50,981 bases of DNA. Origin: Pinguiococcus pyrenoidosus (taxonomy: Eukaryota > Sar > Pinguiophyceae > Pinguiochrysidales > Pinguiochrysidaceae). The translations under genes and the position numbers were made by a program. Positions 11,170 to 20,647 of the stretch are shown here, piece after piece. Below the pieces are notes generated by a model. The model was not told the DNA's origin and did not search any database. It saw only the letters and a program-made list of their open reading frames with translations. The stretch covers positions 1-50,981 of the forward strand of contig JAAMXY010000294.1 in assembly GCA_019677205.1 (NCBI GenBank). The letters are read 5' to 3'. Position 1 is the first letter of the stretch, and every line of letters begins with the position of its first letter.

Positions 11170-12111
11170 GGAGCTCGGCTTAAACAGGCACCGCCAGAAA
11201 GCTGGTTCTCTGGAATTCCAATGTACGGCCACGGTGCCGCTGCCTGCTGAAACGGCGGACCTCGTCGCCTGTGGAACTCTTGGTCGGCGACGAGTGCTTC
11301 GCAGCATCTGTTTCCGCGTTCGGTTTCCCATGGACGCATGCTTTATGCGATGCGTGACCCGATTCCCCGCCGTCGACACCCTGCGTCCGTCGACACCGTG
11401 TCCCTCCAAAGGTCAGCCGCGGCCGGCGAAATGCGTCTGGTGACGCTGCACTTTAAGACACAGACTCAAGTTGGTATGCTGCGAAACGATTTTGGCAAAG
11501 ACTGGCACTTCGCTTCAAGTAGGAAGTTTTGCTCGAAGTCCTTGGTGATGCATGAAGCCCTGCACTGTGATTTCATGCGCTGGGAGGCTGCCTGCTTTCG
11601 GAGGACCCTGCCTTGTAGACAAACCATAGACCGAGGGGTCACGCAGGAGCATAGACCCGTTTTCAAGTTCGATTCAAGTTCGAGTAGCGAATTGTAAGTA
11701 GCATCAAAAACGCTTGACGCGACCGGCATTGTCGATCCAAGCTCGGAAGCTCTGGTGATTTGCGAGGCTTTCTCTTTTCACAGCGTCCGCGGTTGCTCAG
11801 TTCCGACGGGACTACCCCATCTCATCGGAAGGAAGAAGGTACCCACACTGCGGCACCCTCAACTCGCGCGAGAAGTCGGTACCCCGGAATCACGGCGATC
11901 ACAGAGACAGGCGAGAGCGGCCAAATTCCGAACTGCGCCGCACCGGTGGCTCTCTCACTCGGCCTCACAATTTCAAATTTTGATATAACCTTTATCCCTA
12001 CCCAATATACCGGTATCTATACCCATGGGCCTGTGAAGAATCGCGTGGAGCCGCCGATCCAAATCGCCTCTCAACGCCGCGCGCGCGCGCCAGACACTCC
12101 AGGCCTGGGAC
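11170..12111. other. Intergenic, no gene recognised
   Basis: About 0.94 kb follow the intronless MYB gene. Short frames are present but none resembles a protein family. The last 150 bp are AT-rich (about 11970-12030) and are likely the promoter of the next plus-strand gene. Confidence 0.45.
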
Positions 12112-13140
12112 ATGAGCCTGCCCCAGCGCTTCCACATGGACGTCCACCGACTCACGCGCCACAAGCGCCTGCGAGATGACGCAGACGCCGGATCCAGCCT
12201 CGGGTACCGCACCGCTGTGCAAGCGCGAGTCTCTCTGTTTGAATAATACGCGCGGTTTGGCAGGCCTTCGCCGCTGCCGCTGCACTCGATAGAGAGCAGA
12301 GAAGTCAAGCGCAAGAAGCACTCGCTCTCGTCTGTCTGGTGAGTGAAAGACACTGCTGCGACTCGCCAACTTGCGGGTCAGCTGAACGGGGTTCCGACGC
12401 GCTTAGGAGCGCTTTGTACCGCGCCGCATGGGTCTTCGCGCTCAGCGAGCGCCTCAGCACCGCCAAAGCGAAGCTCGCAGCGATCACACATGATCAGTCG
12501 CAGTCAGGTGGCCTTCCTTGCGCTGTGCTGCAGCTGATTCTTGACTCGCGGCTCATCTTCTCTTTCTCTCTTTGTGTCCGTATCTTTCTCTTTCTCTCTC
12601 TGTTTGTCTCTCTCTCTCTTTCTCTCTCCCTCTTTGTACAAAAGACCATGATGACGTGGCCTCGGACCGCATTGTGAGCTGGCTCCTGCACGAGATCTCG
12701 TATCTGAGACAGACGCAGATGATCGCGGCGCGCGAGGCGGCCTACTTCGGAGTGACGTCGTTGTCAGAGGAGTCAGGGGAAGATGGCCTCGTGTGCCACC
12801 CGCTGCAGAGTGGCCCCATCGCGTCGGAGACAGAGCCGTGCAAGGGCGTCTGGACCGTGGACAGCAAGCGACGGCCCAGTGAGTACCTCGATGGCGCGAT
12901 GCCTAGCAGGAGAGAGCTGTGATACTGACGAAAAACGAAGCCCATCAAGTCTGTTTTCGTGCATGTCGAGGCTTCGGCATGCTGGCGGATTCGTCCACAT
13001 GCACAAGAGTTCGGCCAGAAGACGGTCCATCGCTCTTCTTCACTTCCAACAGACGCCGACCTGCGTCTCTCTAATCAGGTTCCAAAGCAGCAGTTCCAAT
13101 CGTTTCCGGCCGCCAAACTTGGTGCTTTCCAGCGGAGTGA
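12112..13140 (+). CDS. Small spliced gene of unknown function
   Basis: Proposed exons 12112-12203, 12264-12338, 12407-12507, 12645-12878, 13079-13140 give 187 residues with consistent phases at all four junctions. The middle is helical: ALYRAAWVFALSERLSTAKA, then IVSWLLHEISYLRQTQMIAA. I do not recognise a family. The last junction is the weakest part: the intron 12879-13078 is long for this genome, and an alternative acceptor at 13053 would extend the frame to 13399. I prefer 13079, because the 13399 version would run through the last exon of the MAP kinase on the other strand. The intron 12508-12644 holds a long TC-rich tract. An additional small exon in 12879-13078 is possible. Confidence 0.55.
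12554..12635. repeat. TC-rich tract in an intron
   Basis: Imperfect (TC)n and TTTCTC runs form the polypyrimidine region of the intron ending at 12644. This is low-complexity sequence with no coding potential. Confidence 0.8.
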
Positions 13141-13301
13141 TTCAAAATGGTTGTCCACTGAGCGGGCCACGAAGAGCCTCTCCGTTCTACGCTTCTACCA
13201 ATCCTTCAGAGAGCCCTTTCTCCGGCAGATTGCCGCTCCGCAGTCGCCCAGCGCGACTCTCTTTCCATCTGATACGAAGAAGACGCGCGGAGCCTTCACC
13301 G

Positions 13302-15187
13302 TCACTTCGCCCCTTTGGAGTCCCTATCCTCTTCCTTCCCTTCCTTCTCCTCCGCCTTACTCTCCGGTTGAGTACGGCCTGCGCCCACAAATCGGTTAGA
13401 ACGGAGGAATCCTTTGCGTCGAGAGGGGCCTTCGTCGCTCACCTTCTTCGTCGCGGAAGTAGCGCATTTCATGGTACATCAACTGTTGCAACCTCGGCTT
13501 CGGCAGCTCATGTTCGGGCCCAAAGCTGTGAAGGCACCCAAGCCACGCATGCAAAGACGTTAGATTTGGGATGGAGGTTCCACAAAGACAGGTGGGAAGG
13601 TGAGGAACGCACCCCTCCTGCTCGAAGTCAAACGCATGGGTCGCCGCCGTACGCCTCTCGGCAACCGGCTCGTCCATTTGGGAGTGAAATGTATGCAAGT
13701 AGTCGTGCCCAAGCGCTTGCTCCACCTGCGATGCGAGGCGCGTCAGAGGCCTCTAGGCTTTCGCGAAGCGTTCGCATCCGCACGCGTTGCTCACCGAGAT
13801 GCGGTGCACCGGGTCGAAACGGAGGAGTAGCTTGAGCAGATCCAGCGCGACAGGATTGGTGCTCTCGGGGAAGTGGTCTTCGAACGGCGGCGGATCGACG
13901 TAGGCCGCAAACCGGTAAACAGCCTACATGGAAATGGAAAACAGAGGGCGCGCGCTTAGATCCGGCGTTCAGGCTGCAGACCTGGCGCGAGAATTGGATG
14001 GCGCACCTCTCGGACAGTTTCCGATTGCACAAAGTCCAGCTCTTCTTCTCCTGGCAGGCCCATCTTCTCGATGATGACCTTTTTGGGGCATGGACGAAGG
14101 CAATCAGTCTCCCGCGTGAGTCTTTGGCATCCAGCTCTCCCTTTGGTGCACCCACCTCGAGCTGATTCGGAGGGCAAGTGCCTCGGAAGAGAGGTCGCCG
14201 ACGCAGCATCTCTCCGAAGATGCAGCCGATTGACCAGATGTCCACAGCCTGGCCGTACTGCGCGACGACGCGAGCACGATCCACACGTGTGAGGTCCTCT
14301 TGCCGGACTCAGCTTCGATAGGCAGTGGACCAGGCTTACCTGGTTGCACTCGCACAAGAGCTCGGGAGCACGATACCACCGCGTGCACACGTACTCGGTG
14401 AGGTGGTCATCGTGCTCCTCGTCGAGTCCGCGAGACAGCCCAAAGTCGCAGATGACCAGGTCGCAGTTGGCGTTCACGAGGATGTTGGACGGCTTGAGGT
14501 CCCGATGGAGAATGCCGGCGGAGTGGATGTACTTGATGCCCCGCAGGAGTTGATACAGGAAGTATTGGTAGTGCTGGTCGGTGAGCGCCTGCTGCGAACT
14601 CAGCACCCGATGCAGATCCGTCTCCATGAGGTTGGTCACCAGGTAGATGTCCGTGAAGTCCTCTTCGCCGGGCGGGTTCACCATGATGTCATACAACCTT
14701 CGCAAGGCGCCAGGACCGGTTTGAGGCATTGGGATCCCCCGAAGACGAAGAGTGGCTGCTCGCTGGAAGTGTTTACCTCACGATGTTCTCATGGTAGCGC
14801 AGGTGTCTCAGCAGCTTGATCTCCCGGAGGACTCTCTTCGCGTCCACAAGATCCCGAAACACCCGGCGCACCTTCTTGATGGCCACCTGCAGCGGTGCAG
14901 CCCGTGACGGGCAAAGCCCGTTACTTTTTGGGTTCTTCAAGTTCGCAGCGGCCTAGTGTCTCCCGCGGCGCACCTGCCGACCGGACTCGTGGTCCCTGGC
15001 CTTGGCCACGCAGCCATAGGCGCCCGTGCCGATGACCCGGAGGTTGTGGTACCTGCGAGACGCGTGTGATTAGGCATCCTGAGCGGTGCGTCGCTGCAGC
15101 GGGCAAGGGCGTGTTCCATCGGAGTTCGGACCTCTCGTCGATGGTGAACGACTGGGGCCCCACATCCACCGTCGTGTACTTCACCAT
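13302..15187 (-). CDS. ERK-type MAP kinase (TEY)
   Basis: Ten exons in transcript order: 15132-15187, 14974-15052, 14777-14886, 14340-14697, 14156-14257, 14007-14078, 13795-13923, 13613-13725, 13443-13525, 13302-13378. They give 392 residues, the usual size for ERK-like kinases. Visible motifs: GTGAYGCV glycine loop, VAIKK lysine, HRDLKPSN (residues 146-153), DFGLSRG, the dual phosphorylation motif TEY (182-184) and [10 protein letters not shown]. The C-terminal lobe contains [13 protein letters not shown] and FDPVHRIS. The protein ends in a charged tail rich in Lys and Glu. It is a serine/threonine kinase activated by MAPK kinases; the specific pathway cannot be told from sequence. Phase is conserved at every junction. 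It converges on the small unknown gene, with only about 160 bp between stops. Confidence 0.95.
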
Positions 15188-16850
15188 GCTGTCGACGGCT
15201 GGCGGCGACGGGCGGAGGCTGGGGAGCAGCCGCCCGGAAATCGAAGGCGGCGCAGTAACGCAGTTGCGGAAGAGAGGCCTGCGTCCCGAGTGCGTCACAG
15301 GCGAGGCGCGCTCAGAACGCCATGGCCACGCCCACGTCGTTCGTAGATATTCCCTCCGCGGAAGTAGCGGAGGTCCGGCAGTTGTGGGCACGCAGCGAAA
15401 CGGGAGGCCAGGCCGACGGCGAGGCAAGCGGACTCGAATTCCGGCGCACGCAGTGTTTGTGGGAAGGCCTGCGGGGCTCAAGATGTTGAGCTCCTTTTCC
15501 ACTCGGCTCCAACAGCTTGAGACCGGGACTCCGGACCCGGAGAGACACCTGGTTCCCTCCGGTTATTCGCCTTGCTACTTGGCCCTCCCGGAGCGCCCCC
15601 TTTGGAACCAAGCGGGGAAAGTGCCAAGGGGGCGGCAACTGGGCGACTCGGAGACACGCCAACGTATTGTGCGACTTGGCAGATTCGTGGTGGGGAACAG
15701 CGGGTACTTCATGCGCAGATAAGGTTTGATCTGTTCGCATCTTTGCTTTCGTTGGACGGAAGGCAGGCCAGACGCCACTTTCGGCCAGCAGGACCCCGGG
15801 AACGGAATTAGCATGTCTCGCACCAGTCTCGTGAAACCAACTTGGCCTTGAGCATGCTGAAGACGGGGCCGGACTTTACGGTCCCCAATCGATGTTCGGC
15901 GGCTTGGGAAGAACATCGTTGGCGTTGGGATCCATAGCAAGCTATGCAGGGCTCGGACCTGTGCAGCTGCTTCCGTAGCTGCCGGAGCCTCGGGACTGAC
16001 GCTGGAAGGCCTGAAGAGAAAGCTAAAGCATACAGGGGCGAGTTGCGAAGAACGGACGCTCCTACGTACGTATGCATGGTCTCCTAGACAAGCCGTTGAC
16101 GGCACCTGCGTATTGGAGGAAAGCTACTAGGGCAAGCAACTCGCAGAACAGAGAGGGGGCCAGCCGGGAGCATAGCCTCCTGGGCAAATCCATTGATTGG
16201 CCGAAGGAGCGCCCGCCCTCTATCGGTCCCGTCGCATCCGGTGCTACCGTGGAGACGTAGGGGTACATACATGAGAGGTACTCACATGAGAGGTACAGTA
16301 CTTACAGAGGAGGTACTCAGTAGTACTCACGTGAGCACGTGAGAGCATGAGAGGGACTCGGACATAATACCCATTGACAGATTGACAGATCCAGCATGAG
16401 GACAGATGACCAAAATGAGGCGCAGACAGCTGGTGCGGCAAATGGCAAAGAAAATTCTAAAAACCTTCTCAGCCCAGCTGCTTCGCCTCACCTCTGCCAT
16501 GTTATAGGGCGATGGACTGATTCCAGAAGATTCAAAGCGCGGCAAAAGGCAGTCCTTCACCCGTCCGCGTTTGGGAGACGCGGGAACACGCTCCGAATTC
16601 GGTGCGCTGTGGAGCTATATCAGACCTCAAATTGCGGCCGCCGTTGGGGAGGTCCGAGCTTTTCGAAAGTGCCAAGTGAAATCCTCAGCTTGCCTTTGCC
16701 GCCGTCCCGGACGTGCGCCGACAATTTTTGGATGTCTGGCGCCGGCCCTCTGGACTTGAGCTTTCGCTAGCGCTCCGCTCCGCTGCGCCTGGGGACGGCC
16801 TCGAGGGCGTTTGGCCGACGCTGCGCTCTTGAGACGGGGTGGGCGGCATC
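15188..16850. other. Intergenic, no gene recognised
   Basis: About 1.66 kb between the divergent MAP kinase and the plus-strand gene at 16851. Several short frames exist on both strands, but none has a recognisable domain or coding-like composition. It contains a small imperfect repeat block at 16271-16355 with two CACGTG sites. Confidence 0.45.
16271..16355. repeat. Imperfect repeats ATGAGAGGTAC with CACGTG palindromes
   Basis: The unit ATGAGAGGTACTCAC is repeated two to three times with drift. It is followed by GTACTCACGTGAGCACGTGAG, which holds two CACGTG palindromes at 16328-16333 and 16336-16341. It lies about 500 bp before the ATG at 16851. Confidence 0.55.
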
Positions 16851-18884
16851 ATGGAGTCCGGGGACGCGCATTCAAACAGAAAAGGCCGCGGACGAGGCCT
16901 CCTGGGCACCTGGACGCACCACTTCGTCTCTCTGAGCCGAGTTCCGTGGATGGCGGACTGGAATGTGTTCCTGCAACGACTGAACCTCTGGCACTCCACG
17001 CCCCTCTGGCAAAACGTAAGCGTTGGCAATGCGGCTGCGCCCCTCCCCACAGCGTGGTGCGAAACCTAACTTGCGCTCCTCCCTCTGCAGTGGCGCCGCG
17101 CTTTCCGACATGTCGGCTTCCTGGTCGTGGGCCTGCTGCAGCGCAAGCCCACGGCGCCTCCCGAGCCGCAGCGAGCAGCAAAGGAGGCGCCGGCGTTGCC
17201 ACCGCCGCCGGAAACCGACGCGGAGTTGGCGTCAGCGCCGGTGGAGCAGGCGGTGGCGCCAGCGCCTGTCGGAACGGGGAAAAAGAGGAGGCGCAATAAG
17301 CGGAGAAGACGCAGGAGCAAGGAGATCGAGAAAGACGAGCTCGGGCGAGACGCCAGCCCCGGCACGAGCACGAATCGCCATCTCAGCATGACGAGCGATT
17401 TCGACGACGCGCTCACACCGGCGAGTCCTTTGGAACGGAGCGGAGCCAAGGATGACGAGAGCCTGCAGTCGTCGACGGGCATTGAAGCTGCCGAGGGCCT
17501 CCGAACGGTGCCCTTGGGCTTGGACGTCGCCATTGACCAAGCGATGGGCGCCAGCGACAGCTACTGCAGCTTCGAGGCCGAGACGTACCGCAGCGTTGGG
17601 ATCGACATCGACATCCAGGGGCCGGCGCATTCCGCGACACAGAGTCGGGAAGAAGAGCAGCTGAAGAGCTTTTCGGAAGGCAAGGAAGGCGTGGAGGTGA
17701 CGGGGACTCCCAAGCAGCAGAGCTCTTGCTGCGGGGACCACTGGAAACCGCTGACTACGTCGGAAGCGTCCCTCACACCCGCATCGGAGCTGGAGCTGGA
17801 GGTGGATACCGTCTTCGTAGAGAGCATGCGTCTAGAAGACGGAGGAGACGGAGACGGAGATGGAGACGAAGACGGAGATGGAGACGGAGAAGAAGGAGAA
17901 GGAGAAGGAGAGGGAGGAGATTCGTCGTCGACGGATTCCTTGGAGGACGACTGGCAACTGGAATGCCTGGCGAGAAGGGATTGGAGGCAATCGCTTTCCA
18001 ATCATTCCTCAAGACGGCGCCCGGGGACCACTCAGAGCGCGGCGGCGTCGACTGCTCAGCGAGAGAGAGCAAAGGGAGAGCGCAAGGCAGCCAGTGAACG
18101 GAACGCTACGAAGCGGTACGACCAGCGGAAAAACGCGAGAGGGTTCGCAAACGAGACGCGCCACCAGCACCATCGAAGGGGAGGCCGCACCATCCGAGAA
18201 CGGGGACAGAGATACACGGGAGCGACGGGCAGAGACAGCGCGAGGACGCGGTCTGACAGAGGGCGACAGAGCAGGATGAGATACGGCCAATCCCATCGAA
18301 CGTCCTATGACGGCACGACGCCGGATCGGGATCGCGAGCAACATCTTCGCAAGCAGCAACGGAGCAGCCGGCAGAGATATCATTCCTTTCAGGAGAATGC
18401 ACGATGCTACGAGTCTCCGTTGCGGCAGATGAGTGGCCACGGACAGGGAAACGGCAGCGCCGCGCCGCGGTTGGCAGGGCAATATCCCTCTAGGCCCTCG
18501 GAGCGCTTGCATCAAGTCGGCATCACCTACGGCACCCCAACAAGTACTCCAACCACTACGTCAGCGTCGTCTTCGCCTGTTGTCCATAGCTGTGGCAGTG
18601 GAGGCATCGATCAACTGCGCGTTGCGCCTGCTTCAGTCGCAGACGTGCCGCACGCAATGCTGCCGCGGGGCTGTGAAAGGCATGCAGCCCATGGCTCGCT
18701 GGCGCGACCGACGGGATCTGGAGCGCGCTTCGATCGCGGCGCGGCACTTCTGGTGCTGTGCGACGCGCACCAGCCAAGACAGGAGGTGCAACCCTTCGGC
18801 AATGCCAGTCCCAGGGTAGATGAGATGGAAGAGGTCTTCAAACGCCTCGAGGCGAACATTGGAGGGTTCTCAAGCACGCTTTAG
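16851..18884 (+). CDS. Low-complexity charged protein of unknown function
   Basis: Two exons, 16851-17015 and 17091-18884, split by a 75-bp GTAAG..CTGCAG intron, give 652 residues. The N-terminal 75 residues are the only globular-looking part, with many tryptophans (TWTHHFVSLSRVPWMADWN, then LWHSTPLWQNWRRAF) and a hydrophobic stretch FLVVGLLQ. After this come a proline/alanine spacer, a basic run KKRRRNKRRRRRSK (possible nuclear signal), an acidic GDGDGDEDG repeat at 17839-17927, and a long Arg/Ser/Gln-rich region. The second exon may contain unrecognised introns. No family is recognised. The basic and RS-like regions suggest a nuclear or RNA-associated protein, but this is only a composition argument. 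Confidence 0.6.
17839..17927 (+). repeat. GGAGAC-type repeat coding an acidic Gly/Asp/Glu run
   Basis: Tandem hexamers of the GGAGAC/GGAGAT/GGAGAA type keep the reading frame and encode alternating Gly with Asp or Glu. The tract is likely to vary in length between strains. Confidence 0.8.
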
Positions 18885-19391
18885 AGGTGGCGGCACGAAG
18901 CCGAGATGTACTTCAGATCAAACCAAATGGAACTATCGTAGGTCCGCTGCCTTGAAAACTGATGATCTCCTACCTCCGCATTCCAATGAGCGCCCTGTCT
19001 CTGTGGTGGATGGCTCGCAGGAGCCGAGTGCATCCGCAGCATCGTACTTTGGGAGACCCAGCGCGCCACGCAAGGCTCCTCTTTCTCCTGCTCCCCGGCA
19101 ACTCTCCTCAGCCACATCACGCCAGAAGTGAAGCGTCACGTGCAGCTCTTCCAGCAGACCGACGAACACCAACTCTCTCGATCATCCCTCCTGCCGCAAC
19201 GCATGACACAAGTCACTGAATACATACATGATGAGATCATCTGATTGCCGAGAAAGGTCTCACCAATTCAATGCTCTCCTTCGAGCCCTCTCAGCGCCGG
19301 CACTTGCACACTACTGGCCGTTCGGTGGACTCTTCCCGGAGAGGTCCGTCATCTTTGGCTCCAGATTTCCACCATCGGCCACAGTCACCAA
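18885..19391. other. Intergenic, no gene recognised
   Basis: About 0.5 kb between two plus-strand genes of unknown function. It probably contains the 3' UTR of the first and the promoter of the second. The frame of the next gene is open back to 19245, but its first well-placed ATG is 19392. Confidence 0.4.
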
Positions 19392-20296
19392 ATGGCGAGA
19401 GTTGGAAGCAAGGAGGTGCGGCTTCCACCCAGCAGTCCGCGAAGAACGCCTGGGCGAAGACAGAACAAGAGGAGACGAGCTTCGCGCACAAGCGAAGTAG
19501 AGGGCGCCCGGACACGTGCTGGCCACAAGCGCTACCGGCTGCACCCCGATGCCGACGAGGAGGCTGCGGAGCAGATGGCCGAGGCGCAGGGCGGGGCCTT
19601 CGCCTTCGAAAGGGAGTGCGACCGAGCGGACGACTTGGAGCATTGGGACGGCGCGGAGGAATACTTCGCCTCTCGGGGGTTCACAAACTCGCAGAAGTAC
19701 CAGAACAATGGCGGTGTGGGCATGGGCGAGGACATCGCAGGCATCTTAAGGGCGAAGAGGCATGAAGAGGACGAAGACGACGACGCGTCCAGTTCCTTGC
19801 AGACTTGGCTCGCTCGAAAGCGGGCGCAGAAAGGTGACGACGATGCGGCCAGACCGCCAGCTGACACGCTGCCGTTGAGGGTGCTTCTCTCCAAGAACAT
19901 GGGCAACCGACTCAAGGCTGTGCAGAACCTCGACAAGAAACGGCGGGATTGGAAGGTGCGAAGCTTTCACGAGAACCTTCCAGGAGCCCGCGTGGAAGAT
20001 CACCCTCTCTTGTTCTTCTTCTTCTCTCTCTCCCCCCCCTTCCCGTTTTCTTCAGCTCTCTCCGGCGCGTCTTGCGAAGATCAAAGGCCAGTTGCAAAGC
20101 ATCGCAGAGCGCAGCAGAGATCTCCAAACGCGGTTCGGAGGTGAGATGTCACGTGGGTCCGTCGCCAGCGGAGCCGCCCGAGCGCTCAGTTTCCTCCGCT
20201 CTGCTTCCAGGAGATTGGACCCCCGAGAGCATTTCGGAGCGAATAGAGCAGGCATGCTGCCTGATGGCACGATCTAAGACGGACTTTCGGCGGTAA
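19392..20296 (+). CDS. Charged protein of unknown function
   Basis: Three exons, 19392-19955, 20056-20140, 20211-20296, give 244 residues with matching phases. The N-terminus is strongly basic (RRTPGRRQNKRRRASRTSE), and the middle is acidic and helical (DADEEAAEQMAEAQ, then KRHEEDEDDDASSS). A helical basic/acidic C-terminal third follows (LSKNMGNRLKAVQNLDKKRR, then IKGQLQSIAERSRDLQTRF). Intron 19956-20055 has a strong pyrimidine tract before its acceptor. The alternation of basic N-terminus and acidic helices resembles many small nuclear proteins, but I recognise no family. An upstream start at 19245 would add 49 residues without a convincing reason. It converges on the PP2C gene. Confidence 0.6.
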
Positions 20297-20647
20297 CGTG
20301 AGGATGAAGCCCCGGTGCGCAAGGAAGCGGAAGCTCGATTGCTCACCAAGACATCAAATCTCAAAAACCCAGGATGATGGATAAGGCGTGCCAAGAGCTT
20401 TCCCAGGCGAGCTCCGCATCTCACGAGGCAGGAGCTCAAGTGAATAAAGGCGAGAGAGAAGGTTAAGCATAAGGCTCCTGCGACGATGCGAAGCAGATCC
20501 CAAGCGATCTCTAGCAATGGCACTGTCCGGCTCCGGACCCGCAAGCCTTTGAGGCTCTTTGCACAACAAGGCGCCCATCATTGGCTTTATCTGAGCGTGA
20601 ACAATCCACCAGGCGCACTATTGACAGACTCTAGTATCGGATCCCGC
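20297..20647. other. Intergenic between convergent genes
   Basis: About 350 bp between the stop of the 244-residue unknown and the stop of the PP2C gene. It should contain both 3' UTRs. Nothing else is visible. Confidence 0.45.

Noticed and set aside
13187-13390. Arg-rich tail as an alternative C-terminus for the MAP kinase
   Set aside because: The incoming phase at 13378 selects another frame, which gives a Lys/Glu-rich tail ending at 13302.
12959-13399. Frame extending the small unknown gene to 13399
   Set aside because: Phase allows it, but it would be antisense to the last MAP kinase exon, and a stronger acceptor exists at 13079. It is kept only as an alternative.
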